Source: Symbiodinium natans (lineage: Eukaryota > Sar > Dinophyceae > Suessiales > Symbiodiniaceae). From it: DNA of 64,000 bases. Below the pieces are notes generated by a model. The model saw only the letters and a program-made list of their open reading frames with translations. It was not told the DNA's origin and searched no databases. A program made the position numbers and the translations under genes. How positions within the stretch are numbered: position 1 is the stretch's first letter; each line of letters starts with the position of its first letter. The DNA lies in NCBI GenBank assembly GCA_905221605.1, contig CAJNDS010002130.1, positions 325,001 to 389,000 on the forward strand, written 5' to 3'. Shown here one piece after another: positions 1 through 9,364 of this stretch.

Positions 1-588
1 CGCCATGAGGAACTGGCGCCGGGCCCAGGGGGACTCTTCCGTGGCCATGACTTCCACCACACTTGAGGAAGGCGTGGGCGGCACAGGAGTGGAGACCACA
101 TCCTGAAGGTTTGGGGCTGGAAGGCCCGGGCCATCGCTGGCTTCAAGTGAAGGGCGGTCCGGGGCTGCCACAGGAGTGGAGACCACATCCTGGGTTTCTT
201 CCTTAACTTCAACCTTCGCCTCCTTAGGCTTGGTTTCCAGGGAGTGCTGGAGAGCAAACAGGTGGGAATCACCTGAAAGCTGCTCTCGGAGTAGCTCGGA
301 CGGTGCGAAAGGAAAGCCTCTTGCAGGGAGGCAACGCGGTTCACAGGGGTGCCGGAACGGTGGGCCACGAGGGCAGCAAGCATGCCGAAAGAGCAAGAAG
401 CATCCAGGGGGATGCGGAAAGTGCGGAACGTGTCCTCTGCCAGGGTGATGTCCAGCCTGAAGATGTCCGCACGACCAACAGTGGAGCTCTGTGGGGCTGA
501 GGAGCCTTGAGCCGGGGTGGAACCCAGACACGGAGAAGAGGCAACACTCTCAGTGCTGGAGAACTCTTCCCCCTCCCTCTCGGGTGGG
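1..588 (-). CDS. Partial minus-strand gene, two exon-like blocks, function unknown
   Basis: On the minus strand an open, GC3-rich frame runs from about 588 down to 273 (includes VGRADIFRLDITLAEDTFRT and FGMLAALVAHRSGTPVNRV). It continues in another frame from 246 to the window edge, with two copies of a QDVVSTPV motif and the segment MATEESPWARRQFLMA. Removing 247-272 (26 nt, GT at its 5' end and AG at its 3' end on the minus strand) joins the two blocks in phase, so it is either a very short intron or an indel. The upstream limit is an in-frame stop near 590, so the first exon boundary is not known. The gene is cut by the window start. I do not recognise the family; the Pro/Ser-rich, module-repeating tail resembles a linker. 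Confidence 0.5.
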
Positions 589-774
589 GCTCAGGCACAC
601 GTGGGGGTGGCTCCCCTGTGCGGGGCTTTGCTCTGGGTCTAGTGGGCGCTTCGGGCGAGCCCCTTCAGGGGCCGCGTTGGCTTCGGTTCTGTAGTGATTC
701 ACAGACGCTGCAAGTACCACCGGGCCGCTTCGGCGAAAGCACTTCCGGAAGGCGTTCTTTTCAGTATACGACGA

Positions 775-2375
775 CATGGCAAGATAAATCTTTGGGAGGA
801 AACTTTGGAAAGAGAATTTTCATTTTTAAGACGTGGAAGGATACATTGACCGCGCGAGCACTCATGGCAGAAAAGCCCGCCGTAAATAGATAGGGTTCAG
901 GCATGTTCAAGGTTTAAGGTCTCTATGATTTAGGTTTGGGTTGAAGCCCATCTCTATGGTTTAGGTTTAGGGTTTGTCGAGCGACCCCTGCACAGCAAAA
1001 AACGCTTTGGCAGGTCGCCTCCCCTGAAGCCAAAAGGCCAGGCAATGGAACGAAGAGCACTTCTGGAAGGACAACCTGCCGTAACTAAGTAGCGTTTCTA
1101 TTGGTGCACGTCAGGGCAAGATAAATTGCATGTGCGAGCGCTTCTGGAAGGAAAGCTCGTCATAACAAAGTGGCCTTATGTTTTGCATGTCGGGCTGAGG
1201 GCTTCTGTTCCCGCGCGAGCATTTCTGGAAGGAAAAACTCGCCGTAACAAAGTGGCGTTGTTCGCTTTAAGCACATTTATGTGTTTTCATTCGCTTCAAC
1301 AGCACACACACAAGTGGTTTTTTGCCTGGAAGATATGGCAAGAGCAATTTCGCACTTCGGGAAGGACAACCTCGCCGTGACAAAGTGGCACTTCTTCTTC
1401 TTCTTCTTCTTCTTCTCCACGAAACGACATGGCAAGATATATTGCCTACACGAGCACTTCTGGAAGGAGAACTCGCCGCAACAAAGTGGCGCTTTTTCAT
1501 TATTCATTCGCGTCAACAACACCGACGCACACACGTGTTTTTCTTGGGACATATGCCAATAACTCGCCGGAGCAAAGTGGTGCTTCTTTTCCCGTATACG
1601 ACATGGCAAGATAAAGCGCGTGCGTGAGCACAAAACGTTTGGAAGGACAAATTCGCAGTAGCCTTTTTTTCGAGTTTTCATTTTAAGCATGGAAGGATAA
1701 ATTTTCCGCGCCAGCACTCATGGCAGAAAAGCCCGCCGCAACAACGTGGCGTCTTTTGTTTTTCCCTGTCTGTGCGAGGGAAAACCTGCCGCAAGACAGG
1801 GATGTTTTGGGGGCTGTACGACATGGCAAGATACATTACCTGCACGAGCACCTGTGGAAAGACAACTCGCCATAACATTTTTCCTGTAAGACATGGCAAG
1901 CTATAGTACCTACGCGAGCACTTCTGGAAGGAAACCCGCCGAAACAAAGTGGCGCTTTTTGATTATTCGTTCGCTTCAGCAACACATCCCGACGCACGCA
2001 AGTGTTGTTTCCTGGAAGATATTGCAAGAAATATTTCCGGCGCGAGCACCGCTGGAAGGAAAAGCTCGCCGGAACAAAGTGTCGCTTCTTTTCGGCATGG
2101 CAAGATAAAATGCATGCGGGAGCACCATACGTCTGGAAGGACAAGCTCGCAGTAACAGAATGGCGTTTGTTCATTTCCAGACGTGGAAGGACACATTTTC
2201 TCTTTTTCCCCTTTCTGTCTGAAGGAAACCTGCCGTAAGACAGCTTGTTTTTTGGGTCTGGAAGGAAAGCTCGCCGGAAAATTTTCCCTGTAAGACATGG
2301 CAAGATGTATTGCCTACGCGAGCACTTCTGGAAGGAAAACTGACCGCAACAAAGTGGCGCTTTTTCATTGAAGCA
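775..2375. repeat. Degenerate tandem repeat, roughly ten copies
   Basis: The composite motif ACATGGCAAGATA, then about 10-15 nt, then GCGAGCACTTCTGGAAGG, AACTCGCCG and ACAAAGTGGCG recurs near 775, 1110, 1205, 1335, 1428, 1605, 1829, 1890, 2025, 2096 and 2297. Spacing varies from about 60 to over 200 nt and many copies are partial. Several copies are followed by a conserved TTCATTCGCTTCAACAACACA stretch. Overlapping open frames here are by-products of the repeat. No coding pattern is shared by the copies. Confidence 0.75.
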
Positions 2376-2719
2376 CATTCATTATCCATTCGCTTCAACA
2401 ACACATCCCCGCACACACGAGCAGACACACGCAAACCTCAGAGCTATGCGGCTAAGTTTGTTTTTAAGATTTTAGACCGACACGGTAGAGGGATCTGTAG
2501 ATGTCTATCGTGAGGTAGATGTGTATGGAAAACTGCTAGTGGTCTATGTTGCATAGGGGGTAGGGATATTTTGTATGCATTAGGCGCCTATGGTAGAAGG
2601 AAAGGGGTCCATGCCTATCATAGGTTTCTGGTTATAAACGGAGGGCCTGGACGCAATCAGCGCAAGAGCATCGCGTAGCACTTGGCGATTTGGGTTAAGT
2701 GCTGAAAGTCTGGCAGAAG

Positions 2720-2935
2720 CTAAAGGTAAAGTTGCGCGCAGGGACGGCTTGCAAACTGTGATAAACTCTGCTCACACACCAGGACGGCAGCGCCTCGATG
2801 GATCTCCTGGAAGCTGGAGCCCCGAACGGTAACCTCGGCCTGACCAATCAAATCTTCGCAGTCTTGTAGCTGCCACGTGAATTTGGTCTGCCCCCTCAGG
2901 TAGGGTGTGTGTTTTCGATTTCGAACACGGGCCAA
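2720..2935 (-). CDS. Minus-strand exon-like ORF, unknown
   Basis: A 71-codon minus-strand frame contains the well-formed segments TKFTWQLQDCEDLIGQAEV and GSSFQEIHRGAAVLV and ends in a stop. An AG acceptor (CTGAGGGGGCAG) precedes the ACC of TKF, so the true exon may be 2720-2907 rather than starting at the in-frame ATG. A second minus-strand exon-like block lies at 3133-3211 (LNASDGLIFCMQLVQ), followed by a GT donor, but its phase does not match this one directly. I do not recognise a family. This could be the same gene as the block at 1-588, since all are on the minus strand. Confidence 0.35.
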   Translation of the reverse strand: MARVRNRKHTPYLRGQTKFTWQLQDCEDLIGQAEVTVRGSSFQEIHRGAAVLVCEQSLSQFASRPCAQLYL

Positions 2936-4127
2936 GAATGAAGAAGGCCTTATTTGAAAGCGCTTCCCAGATGTAGAACCGTGCCGGGCATGCCGCCTTG
3001 AGGCGACACTCGATCAGCGCGGGCCACAGAAGCAGCTTGCGTTGTTGTGCGGTTTGGTTCGGTAGTCACTGGTAGTCATACAATCTTCACGGCGTCCACA
3101 CTGCAAGCGACAGCAAGCAGCAGGCGCTATACCTCTGGTCAGACATGACGCCTCCAGTGCACGTTGCACCAACTGCATGCAGAATATCAAGCCATCAGAA
3201 GCATTCAGTTCTCCCCTCTGTGGCAAATGGGACCCAGGATGATGAGTGAACATTCGAGGTAAGCCAGTATGGCTACAGTGATTGGAGCTTCATCCCGAAG
3301 TCCAGCTTGGACTCTGCACCGTTGGCAAAAGCAGACGATTTTGAAACATTGGTTTTGGGGTTTGGGGGGGTTAGGGTTGCAGGGTTTTGGAGTATACGGT
3401 GGGTGGGCTGTAGAGGTTGAGGTTTCTACTGCAACTTCGATTGAAATGATTTAGAGCGACAGGAGCCAGGCGGTGTGGTGCGTATTCAACGTCTCACTGG
3501 CTGGGGCACATTTGGAAGAGACGATCTGAACTCCCTGCACTGAACCCAGACCCTGGACCTTACATAAGTTCCAGGAGGTGTTAGCCTTGGGGTCCCTGGT
3601 GCCCTGGCCCTTGTCAACAGTACCAAGACCGAGTTGAGCATGTAAGAACTTGCGGAAACGTTCTTGGGCAGCTCATGGCACTCTGGCCTTCAACTGAAGT
3701 ATGGCACGGTCCGCTCCGAAATTTTGGATGGAACGCCATACATGCAGGAGTGTCATTTCAGCTCCTTGGTCTAATTAGCTCTGCATTTCTCAAATGGGGT
3801 GGCGCTGCCACCGACGAACGTCGACCGACTTGTTTCGCATGATTGCTTGTTAGCTTCAACCCAAGCCCCCAAAAGTATCGATACAAATTTGTGTCACTAT
3901 GCAACGAAGTTGGATGAGCAGTGCCTTTTTGTGATAGGCCGTTTGCTGTTGTCCGTGCGATGCGCGCTGGCCTACCTAGAACCGAAGCGGGGTGGAAAAA
4001 TGCTGCCGAAGGGGGGGGGGAGGCTTCGAATCTACACGCAAGCTGGAGCATTCAGATATGCAACGGTGCTTCATGGCTCCATAGATCCGTTTGCAGGCGT
4101 ATCTGCTCACCGCATCTTGCTTCCGCC
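2936..4127. other. Low-information interval
   Basis: Apart from the possible minus-strand exon at 3133-3211, no convincing coding frame, repeat or RNA gene is visible. There is a G-rich stretch at 3355-3400 and a run of nine or more G near 4008-4020. Short open frames on both strands at 3758-4335 overlap each other and show no consistent codon bias until about 4100. Confidence 0.4.
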
Positions 4128-4316
4128 ATGCTGTCCTTGACCGACATCTTGTGGTTGCGACAGAAGGCTGGAAGCTTAGCCGGACGCTTGCTGGTGACCT
4201 GTGAAGCTTCTCGGATTTACTTGAGCGACCATTTTTCCACCGAGATCGCAGCCAAGCGGGCCCAGCAACGTGAGGCGCGGGCTGTGCAGCTCGGAGGGAC
4301 AGCAATGGCACATTAG
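4128..4316 (+). CDS. Small ORF or terminal exon, 62 aa, unknown
   Basis: An ATG in a good context (TTCCGCCATGC) opens a 62-codon frame ending in TAG, starting MLSLTDILWLRQKAGSLAG and ending in a Lys/Arg/Gln-rich stretch (STEIAAKRAQQREARAV). Codon choice looks coding. A second frame over the same DNA (from the CAG at 4095, AYLLTASCFRHAVLDRHLVV) also looks plausible and has a GT donor, so the correct frame is uncertain. No family recognised. Confidence 0.3.
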   Translation: MLSLTDILWLRQKAGSLAGRLLVTCEASRIYLSDHFSTEIAAKRAQQREARAVQLGGTAMAH

Positions 4317-4400
4317 CACGCCGGAAACTGGGCATGATTAGGATTACTCAGCTAATCCGGGCCCAAAGAGCTCACTGAGTCTGTCCCCACATAGCCCGCG

Positions 4401-6600
4401 CCCTTCACGAAGGTCACTGAGTGAAGCACTTGCCATGAGGATTCAGTTGGATTGTGAGCACCCCGCTTCCCCAGTACTCCTTGCGTTTGACATGTCGTGC
4501 ATCGTTAGGTATAAGCCGTGTACATCGGTATTTACGGTGTTTCCGCTTGGTCACCCTTGCGAAACCTCGGTTCTGGCGATGTTACTGGACTTTTGGTCTT
4601 GTTTGTGGATAGCGAAGGCAATTTCCATCGGCTTGCGTGAATCTTGTCGACTTGTGGTGGCCGCAACGCGTCGAAGCACTGCAGAAAGCAGTAGCACTGA
4701 GGAAGCGGTGCTTTCACATGTACTAGGCTCGTGCAGGCGTCCTCTGTTCGTGCTTTCTTCTGCCACTTCGTCACTCACGAGTCACGAGCCCTTAGTCTTT
4801 GTTTCGCGGATGCAATGTAGATTCCTTCGAGAACATCGGTCTGCGTGATGTGGTCTTGAAATTCCCGACTATTGTCATTGAGCCCTTTTTTTGTCCAAAC
4901 TTTGCTCAAGCTCGAAGAGTGGTAACGTCCGTGTTGCCAATGCGTGCGAATGCCCTGTCATGGTGGCTGCGCCCTTAGGCTTTAGGGCTAGAAGCTCCAA
5001 ACCTCAAATCCAAACACCAAAAACCCCAAGCATCATGGCACATCATGGCAGGTGCCCGCAGGGGCCGAACTCTTAAGCTTTGGGGCTTGAAGCGCCCTCA
5101 AACCCACGGCCGCCAGGGGCCTCGGCAGTCGCAGTGTGCGCCCTATGTGGAGGCCGGGCCCTTATACTTTGCGGCTGGAATCTCTGCAAAGCCCATGCCC
5201 TTCACGAAGATCATTGAGTGAAGCAATTGCCATGAGCTTTCAGTTGGATTGTGAGGACCCCGCTTCCCCCAGTACTCCTTGCGTTTGACATGTCGTGCAT
5301 CGTTAGGTATAGGCCGTGTGCATCGGTATTTACGGTGTTTCCGCTTGGTCACCCTTGCGAAACCTCGGTTCTGGCGATGTTACTGGACTTTTGGTCTTGT
5401 TTGTGGATAGCGAAGGCAATTTCCATCGGCTTGCGTGAATCTTGCCTACTTGTGGTGGCCGCAAAGCTTCGAAGTACTGCAGAAAGCAGTGTATCGCAGT
5501 GTTTCGAGGACGCAGTGCTTTCACGTGTACTAAGCTCGTATGTACAGGCCCCACTCGTCACTCACGAGCCCTTGGTCTTTGTTTCGCGGATGCAATGTAG
5601 ATTCCTTCGAGAACATCGGTCTGCGTGATGTGGTGAAAAAATGCCCGACTATGGTCATTGAGCCCGTTTCTTGTCCACTTCGCTCGAGCTCGAACAGTGG
5701 CAACATCCGTGTGACAAGTGCGTGCGAGTGCACGCGCATCCCCTGTCATGATGGCTGCGCACTTAGGCTTTAGGGCTCCAAGTCTGAAATCCAAACACCA
5801 GAACCTAATGGAAGCTCCGCGCAACCCTCCCGCAAAGCCTTCCAGCCCAATCCCCCCGAAACCCCCGGCCGCCAGGGGCCTTGGCAGCAGTGTGCGCCCT
5901 ATGTGGACCCGCAAGTCATGATGGCCGGGCCCTTAACCCTTGCGGCTTGAAGCTCCCCGAAGCTTCAGATCCTACAGCCAACCTCCAGGCGCCATGGCAG
6001 CCGCCCCATTCACAACACTACTACGTGGACCCGCAGGCATGATGGTCGGGCCTGTAAGTCCGTAAGTCTTTTTCGGCTTACAGCTAGCTTGTTAGCAACC
6101 GGACGGTGGCGCCGACTCAGAGCGCAAACCCTTCACGAAGGTCATGAGTGAAGCGTTTTCCGTGAGATTTTAGTTGGATTGTGAGGACTCCGCTTCCCCC
6201 AGTACTCCTTGCGTTTGACATGTCGTGTGTCGTTTGGTGTAAGCCGTTTACATCAGATTTACGGCGTTTCCGCTTGGTCACCCTTGCCAAAGATCCTTTC
6301 TGGCGATGTTATTGGACTTTTGGTCTAGGCAATTTCCATCGGTTTACGTGAATCTTGCCTACTTGTGGTGGCCGCAAAACTTCGAAGCATGTTTTGGACG
6401 CGTTGCTTTCACACGTACTAGGCTCGTGCCGGCTCGTCCTCTGCTCTTTTTGGTCCAAACTTTGCTCGTGATACCAGTGTGTGCGAATGCCCGCACGATG
6501 CGTTTGTCCCTGTCATGATGGCTGCGCCCTGAGGCGTTAATTAAAGCGAGAAGCTCCAAAGCTCAAATCCAAACACCAGACACCCCAAGCGTCATGGCAC
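4401..6600. repeat. Three diverged direct copies of a 0.8-0.9 kb unit
   Basis: The start CCCTTCACGAAG recurs at 4401, 5198 and 6129, a spacing of 797 and 931 bp. Each is followed by the same order of blocks: TGAAGCA..TTGCCATGAG, GCTTCCCCAGTACTCCTTGC, GTTTGACATGTCGTG, CCGCTTGGTCACCCTTGC, GATGTTACTGGACTTTTGG and CTTGTGGTGGCCGCAA. Copies 1 and 2 are nearly identical over about 400 bp; copy 3 is shorter and more diverged. Copies 1 and 2 keep a similar open frame (4435-4848 and 5251-5628), but copy 3 does not. I therefore treat the frames as repeat-derived. Confidence 0.85.
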
Positions 6601-7010
6601 ATCATGGCAGGTGCCCGCAGGCCATGATAGCCGAACCCTCCTAACCCTCAAACCTTACCGCCAGGGGCCTTGGCAGCCGTGTGTGCAGGCCATGCGCTTA
6701 ACCTTTGTGGAAGCTCCCCTAAGCCTCAGACCCCACAGCCAAAGCCCCAAAGCCTCCAGGCGCTATGGCAGCCGACCCATTCACAGCACCACTACGTGGA
6801 CCCACAGACCATGATGGCCGGGCCCCTATAAGCGTTGAGGCTTGACCTTCAATTCGTAAAACCCAAACCCCCAGACCAAAGACCATGATGGCCGGGCCCC
6901 CATATGCTTTGACGTTAAAGCCGACCCCAAAGCCGTCAGGCGCCGTGGCAGAGCACCGCACAGCCCATGATGGCCGGGTCCCTAAGCTTTTGGGCTTACA
7001 GCTAGCCTTC
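5920..7010. repeat. Dispersed CATGATGGCCGGGCCC module
   Basis: The module (GCAG/AAG)(CATGATGG)CCGGGCCC followed by TTAA or TATA and a GGCTTGAAGCTCC-like tail occurs near 5139, 5922, 6038, 6811, 6883 and 6966. It sits at the trailing end of the three larger units and then repeats on its own at 60-90 bp spacing just before the retroelement. GGGCCC is palindromic. There is no coding pattern. Confidence 0.6.
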
Positions 7011-7062
7011 ATGTCCAAAACCCATGAGCTGCCAGGTGCCAAGGTTGGCGGCGAGACTGCTA

Positions 7063-7117
7063 TGAATGTGTAAAGGCGACCTCCGCTGGAATGAAACCTC
7101 AAGTCCCTTCTTCAGCT
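7063..7117 (+). repeat. Split direct repeat A1 (left terminus)
   Basis: A 55-bp block beginning TGAATGTGTAAAGGCGACCT and ending CTTCTTCAGCT is found again, identical, at 14181-14235. It is the only copy of A on the left side, which is why the repeats are called split. Confidence 0.9.
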
Positions 7118-7136
7118 GTGAGCTAGAGGGTAGTGC

Positions 7137-7418
7137 ATGGACGCGCTGCTCGGAGCATTACGGCTGGCACAAGAAGGCGCCCGCAGCAACCTCTGGGGAT
7201 TGGGCTGCCCCTTCTACTGTCAGAGCAGTAGCGCCGGGGCCCTTCTGGCAGCTGGCCTGCTTGGCTTGATTCTTGGTGTTTTCTTGGGAGCAATTGTCAC
7301 TGTGAAGATTTTCAGCTTGCTTCAGCGTTTGCCCGAGCCAACACCTCCTGCTGCTGAGCCGCTCCGCCCTCAGGGTTTGCATCGCCGGGCTAGGTTGGTT
7401 CGGTATTTGGATGGTTGA
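7137..7418 (+). CDS. Small single-pass membrane protein of the retroelement, 93 aa
   Basis: An ATG 20 bp after the A1 repeat opens a 93-codon frame beginning MDALLGALRLAQEGA. Residues about 34-60 form a long uninterrupted hydrophobic segment (GALLAAGLLGLILGVFLGAI), followed by a basic stretch and a Pro-rich, Arg-rich tail. One transmembrane helix with a short Cys-containing N-terminal part is the simplest reading. It lies between the left repeat and the Gag-like ORF in the same direction, so it looks like an element gene rather than host sequence. Membrane micro-ORFs are not part of the textbook DIRS or Ngaro gene set. Function unknown; anchoring of particles to a membrane is one guess. Confidence 0.6.
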   Translation: MDALLGALRLAQEGARSNLWGLGCPFYCQSSSAGALLAAGLLGLILGVFLGAIVTVKIFSLLQRLPEPTPPAAEPLRPQGLHRRARLVRYLDG

Positions 7419-7721
7419 GCAGGAGGTTTGGGACTTGACACTGCAGATAAAGGTTTGCAAATAAGGCTAGGAGGGGCAGTGCTGCATCCGAACCACTCGC
7501 TGGACTCGGGGCCCGCTCTTGTGTGAGCTCGCCCGCCGCGTCCCTCTCTGTCGGCCGCACACTTCTCCTTGTAGGGGTCATCACCCCATCGCTTCTGCCT
7601 CCTCGGTTTTTGCCGTGCCAGAGTGCCCATTGCACCGCCTGAGGTTCTTCCTTCAGGCTTCCAGGTCCGTCAGGTTTAGGCTGCTTTTGTTTCCTTCCAG
7701 TGCCCGGCCTGCCTCGCTGAG

Positions 7722-9362
7722 ATGGAGCTCGCTGCTCTGTCGTCAGTAGAGGGTGGAAACATTGAGCTTTTGCAGTTCGCCTGGCCGCCTGAGGGCCAGG
7801 GGGTCGACTCTTTCTCATGCCACGCTTATGTCGTGATGAAGAGGAGGGATGGGTTCCTACTTTGCATACCCGATGGTTTCATGCCCCAGGAGGACCTCGA
7901 GCAGGGCCAGCAGGCTACAGAGCACGAAGGCATTGGGCCATCACTGTTAGTGAGTGCGCCTCCCATTTGTCTCTCCGAAACAGGCGATTGGGTGTCTCCA
8001 ACAAACAGCGAGACCGTTCTGGCTGTCGTGCTGGATCTCTCGGCAAGTATGGCCGAGCAGCTTGGCAGGCCCGATATCCAAACGGAGCATATGTTTCCTT
8101 TCAGGGACGGGGAGCCGAATGTCTTCCCACTCGCATCCGAGGTCCTGAGGCTGTCGAAGGAATGGCTGGCCGAAGAGGGCGCCCTGCCCGCAGAGAGGTC
8201 GGGCTACACCACTGCGATCTCAGGTGGAGAGCCCCCGCTCGTGACACAGAGGTCAAAGGCTCCCAAACCAAAGCGCCCGACTGTGCAGCAGCTGGCAAGC
8301 CAGCAAGAAGCCATCCTAAGGTTGATGACCACTCTGGCCGACCGCATGGACACCATGGAGGCAGGCCACCAACGGCCCCCCGTGCAGCGCATGCCAGCCC
8401 AGGTGGAACCAGGTGCCCCGTTGCTTGCAGCCCTTCGCCAGCCTTTGTCGTCCCAGTTGCCCCCCTGTCAGGCCAGACCGAAAAGCTTGGCAGCAGCGTT
8501 AGGACCGCCTCCTCCCGTGCGTGCGCAAGCTCGAGCCAGCCCCGTTCAAACCGACTTGGACGCCGAAGCGGCGAAGTGCATTGGAGATGGAGAGCTGCCA
8601 GGAGAGCCGCCAGACACACTAGCTACAGCCGTGCTGGCTCAATCCCAAGCTTTGGTTGCGCTCGTGGGGCAGCTTCAGGGAGCGTCCGATCCTCTCTTGG
8701 AAGGCCCGCCGGGCCTGACTGCGTCAGTCAGAGGAGCCGCAGGAAGAGCGAAACTTCAGCAAGAGCTTGCGGCTCGCACGGGGCAATTCGCGGCAAAGGT
8801 GCGGGAGAACTTGCGCCGAAAGATGGATCCCACGGGCTTGTTGGCTCCAGACCAGGTTTCCTTCATGCGTTTCCTCGAGCGCCATGGTGGATTCGCTGGA
8901 CAGATGTCGTTGGGTTTGGTGGCCTGGCAAATCGCCCAGGCCCAAAACTTGCTGGAGGCCAACAATGTCGATGGAGCACGCGACACGTTGAGTCTGCTCT
9001 TTCTCATGTTGGACCAGTCCTCTTTGGACAAAGGGGACACTACCCTGGGGTGGCTCCTCACGTTACAGGGGGAACCGCCGCCAGGTCTTTTCCAGACCCC
9101 TACGAACCTGCCCGGGTCGAGCCTTCAGAGCTTCTCTGCATTAGCGGAACAGCGATGGGTGACCATCGCCTTGGCGTACATGAAAGAGCTGGAGACAATC
9201 CAGTCGCGAAGAGCATCAGTTCCTTCCAGCATCCCTGCCCCGCGGGTTCCAAAGCCGCCTCATTCACCAACAGCGCCAGAGAGCGGAGAGGCCGCCTTGT
9301 CCCGAAAGCAACAGCGAGCTGCGCAGTGGGCTGCGAAAAAGGCAGCCGCAAAGGCAAAGTAG
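7722..9362 (+). CDS. Gag-like ORF1 of the YR retrotransposon, 546 aa
   Basis: This is the longest frame in the 5' half of the element (546 codons, ATG at 7722, TAG at 9360-9362). The N-terminal third is mixed and globular (MELAALSSVEGGNIELLQFA). Residues about 190-220 form a predicted helix with a coiled-coil look (QQLASQQEAILRLMTTLADR). The middle is Pro/Ala/Gln-rich and low complexity. The C-terminal half is helical and ends in a strongly basic Ala/Lys tail (SRKQQRAAQWAAKKAAAKAK), suited to nucleic-acid binding. I see no CCHC zinc knuckle. Position before the RT and composition argue for a Gag role. The +2 frame is also open across the whole of this gene and runs straight into RT, so Pol could be made by a -1 shift near the end of this ORF. 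Confidence 0.7.
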   Translation: MELAALSSVEGGNIELLQFAWPPEGQGVDSFSCHAYVVMKRRDGFLLCIPDGFMPQEDLEQGQQATEHEGIGPSLLVSAPPICLSETGDWVSPTNSETVLAVVLDLSASMAEQLGRPDIQTEHMFPFRDGEPNVFPLASEVLRLSKEWLAEEGALPAERSGYTTAISGGEPPLVTQRSKAPKPKRPTVQQLASQQEAILRLMTTLADRMDTMEAGHQRPPVQRMPAQVEPGAPLLAALRQPLSSQLPPCQARPKSLAAALGPPPPVRAQARASPVQTDLDAEAAKCIGDGELPGEPPDTLATAVLAQSQALVALVGQLQGASDPLLEGPPGLTASVRGAAGRAKLQQELAARTGQFAAKVRENLRRKMDPTGLLAPDQVSFMRFLERHGGFAGQMSLGLVAWQIAQAQNLLEANNVDGARDTLSLLFLMLDQSSLDKGDTTLGWLLTLQGEPPPGLFQTPTNLPGSSLQSFSALAEQRWVTIALAYMKELETIQSRRASVPSSIPAPRVPKPPHSPTAPESGEAALSRKQQRAAQWAAKKAAAKAK

Positions 9363-9364
9363 GT

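Noticed and set aside
4435-5628. Two similar open frames (4435-4848, 5251-5628) as a duplicated gene
   Set aside because: The third repeat copy does not preserve the frame, the opposite strand is equally open, and codon bias is absent. The similarity is explained by the DNA repeat.
7817-9364. Frame-2 protein over the Gag region as a separate gene
   Set aside because: It is rich in Arg, Ser, Gly and Ala as expected from an out-of-frame reading of a GC3-rich gene. Kept only as a finding about frame openness.
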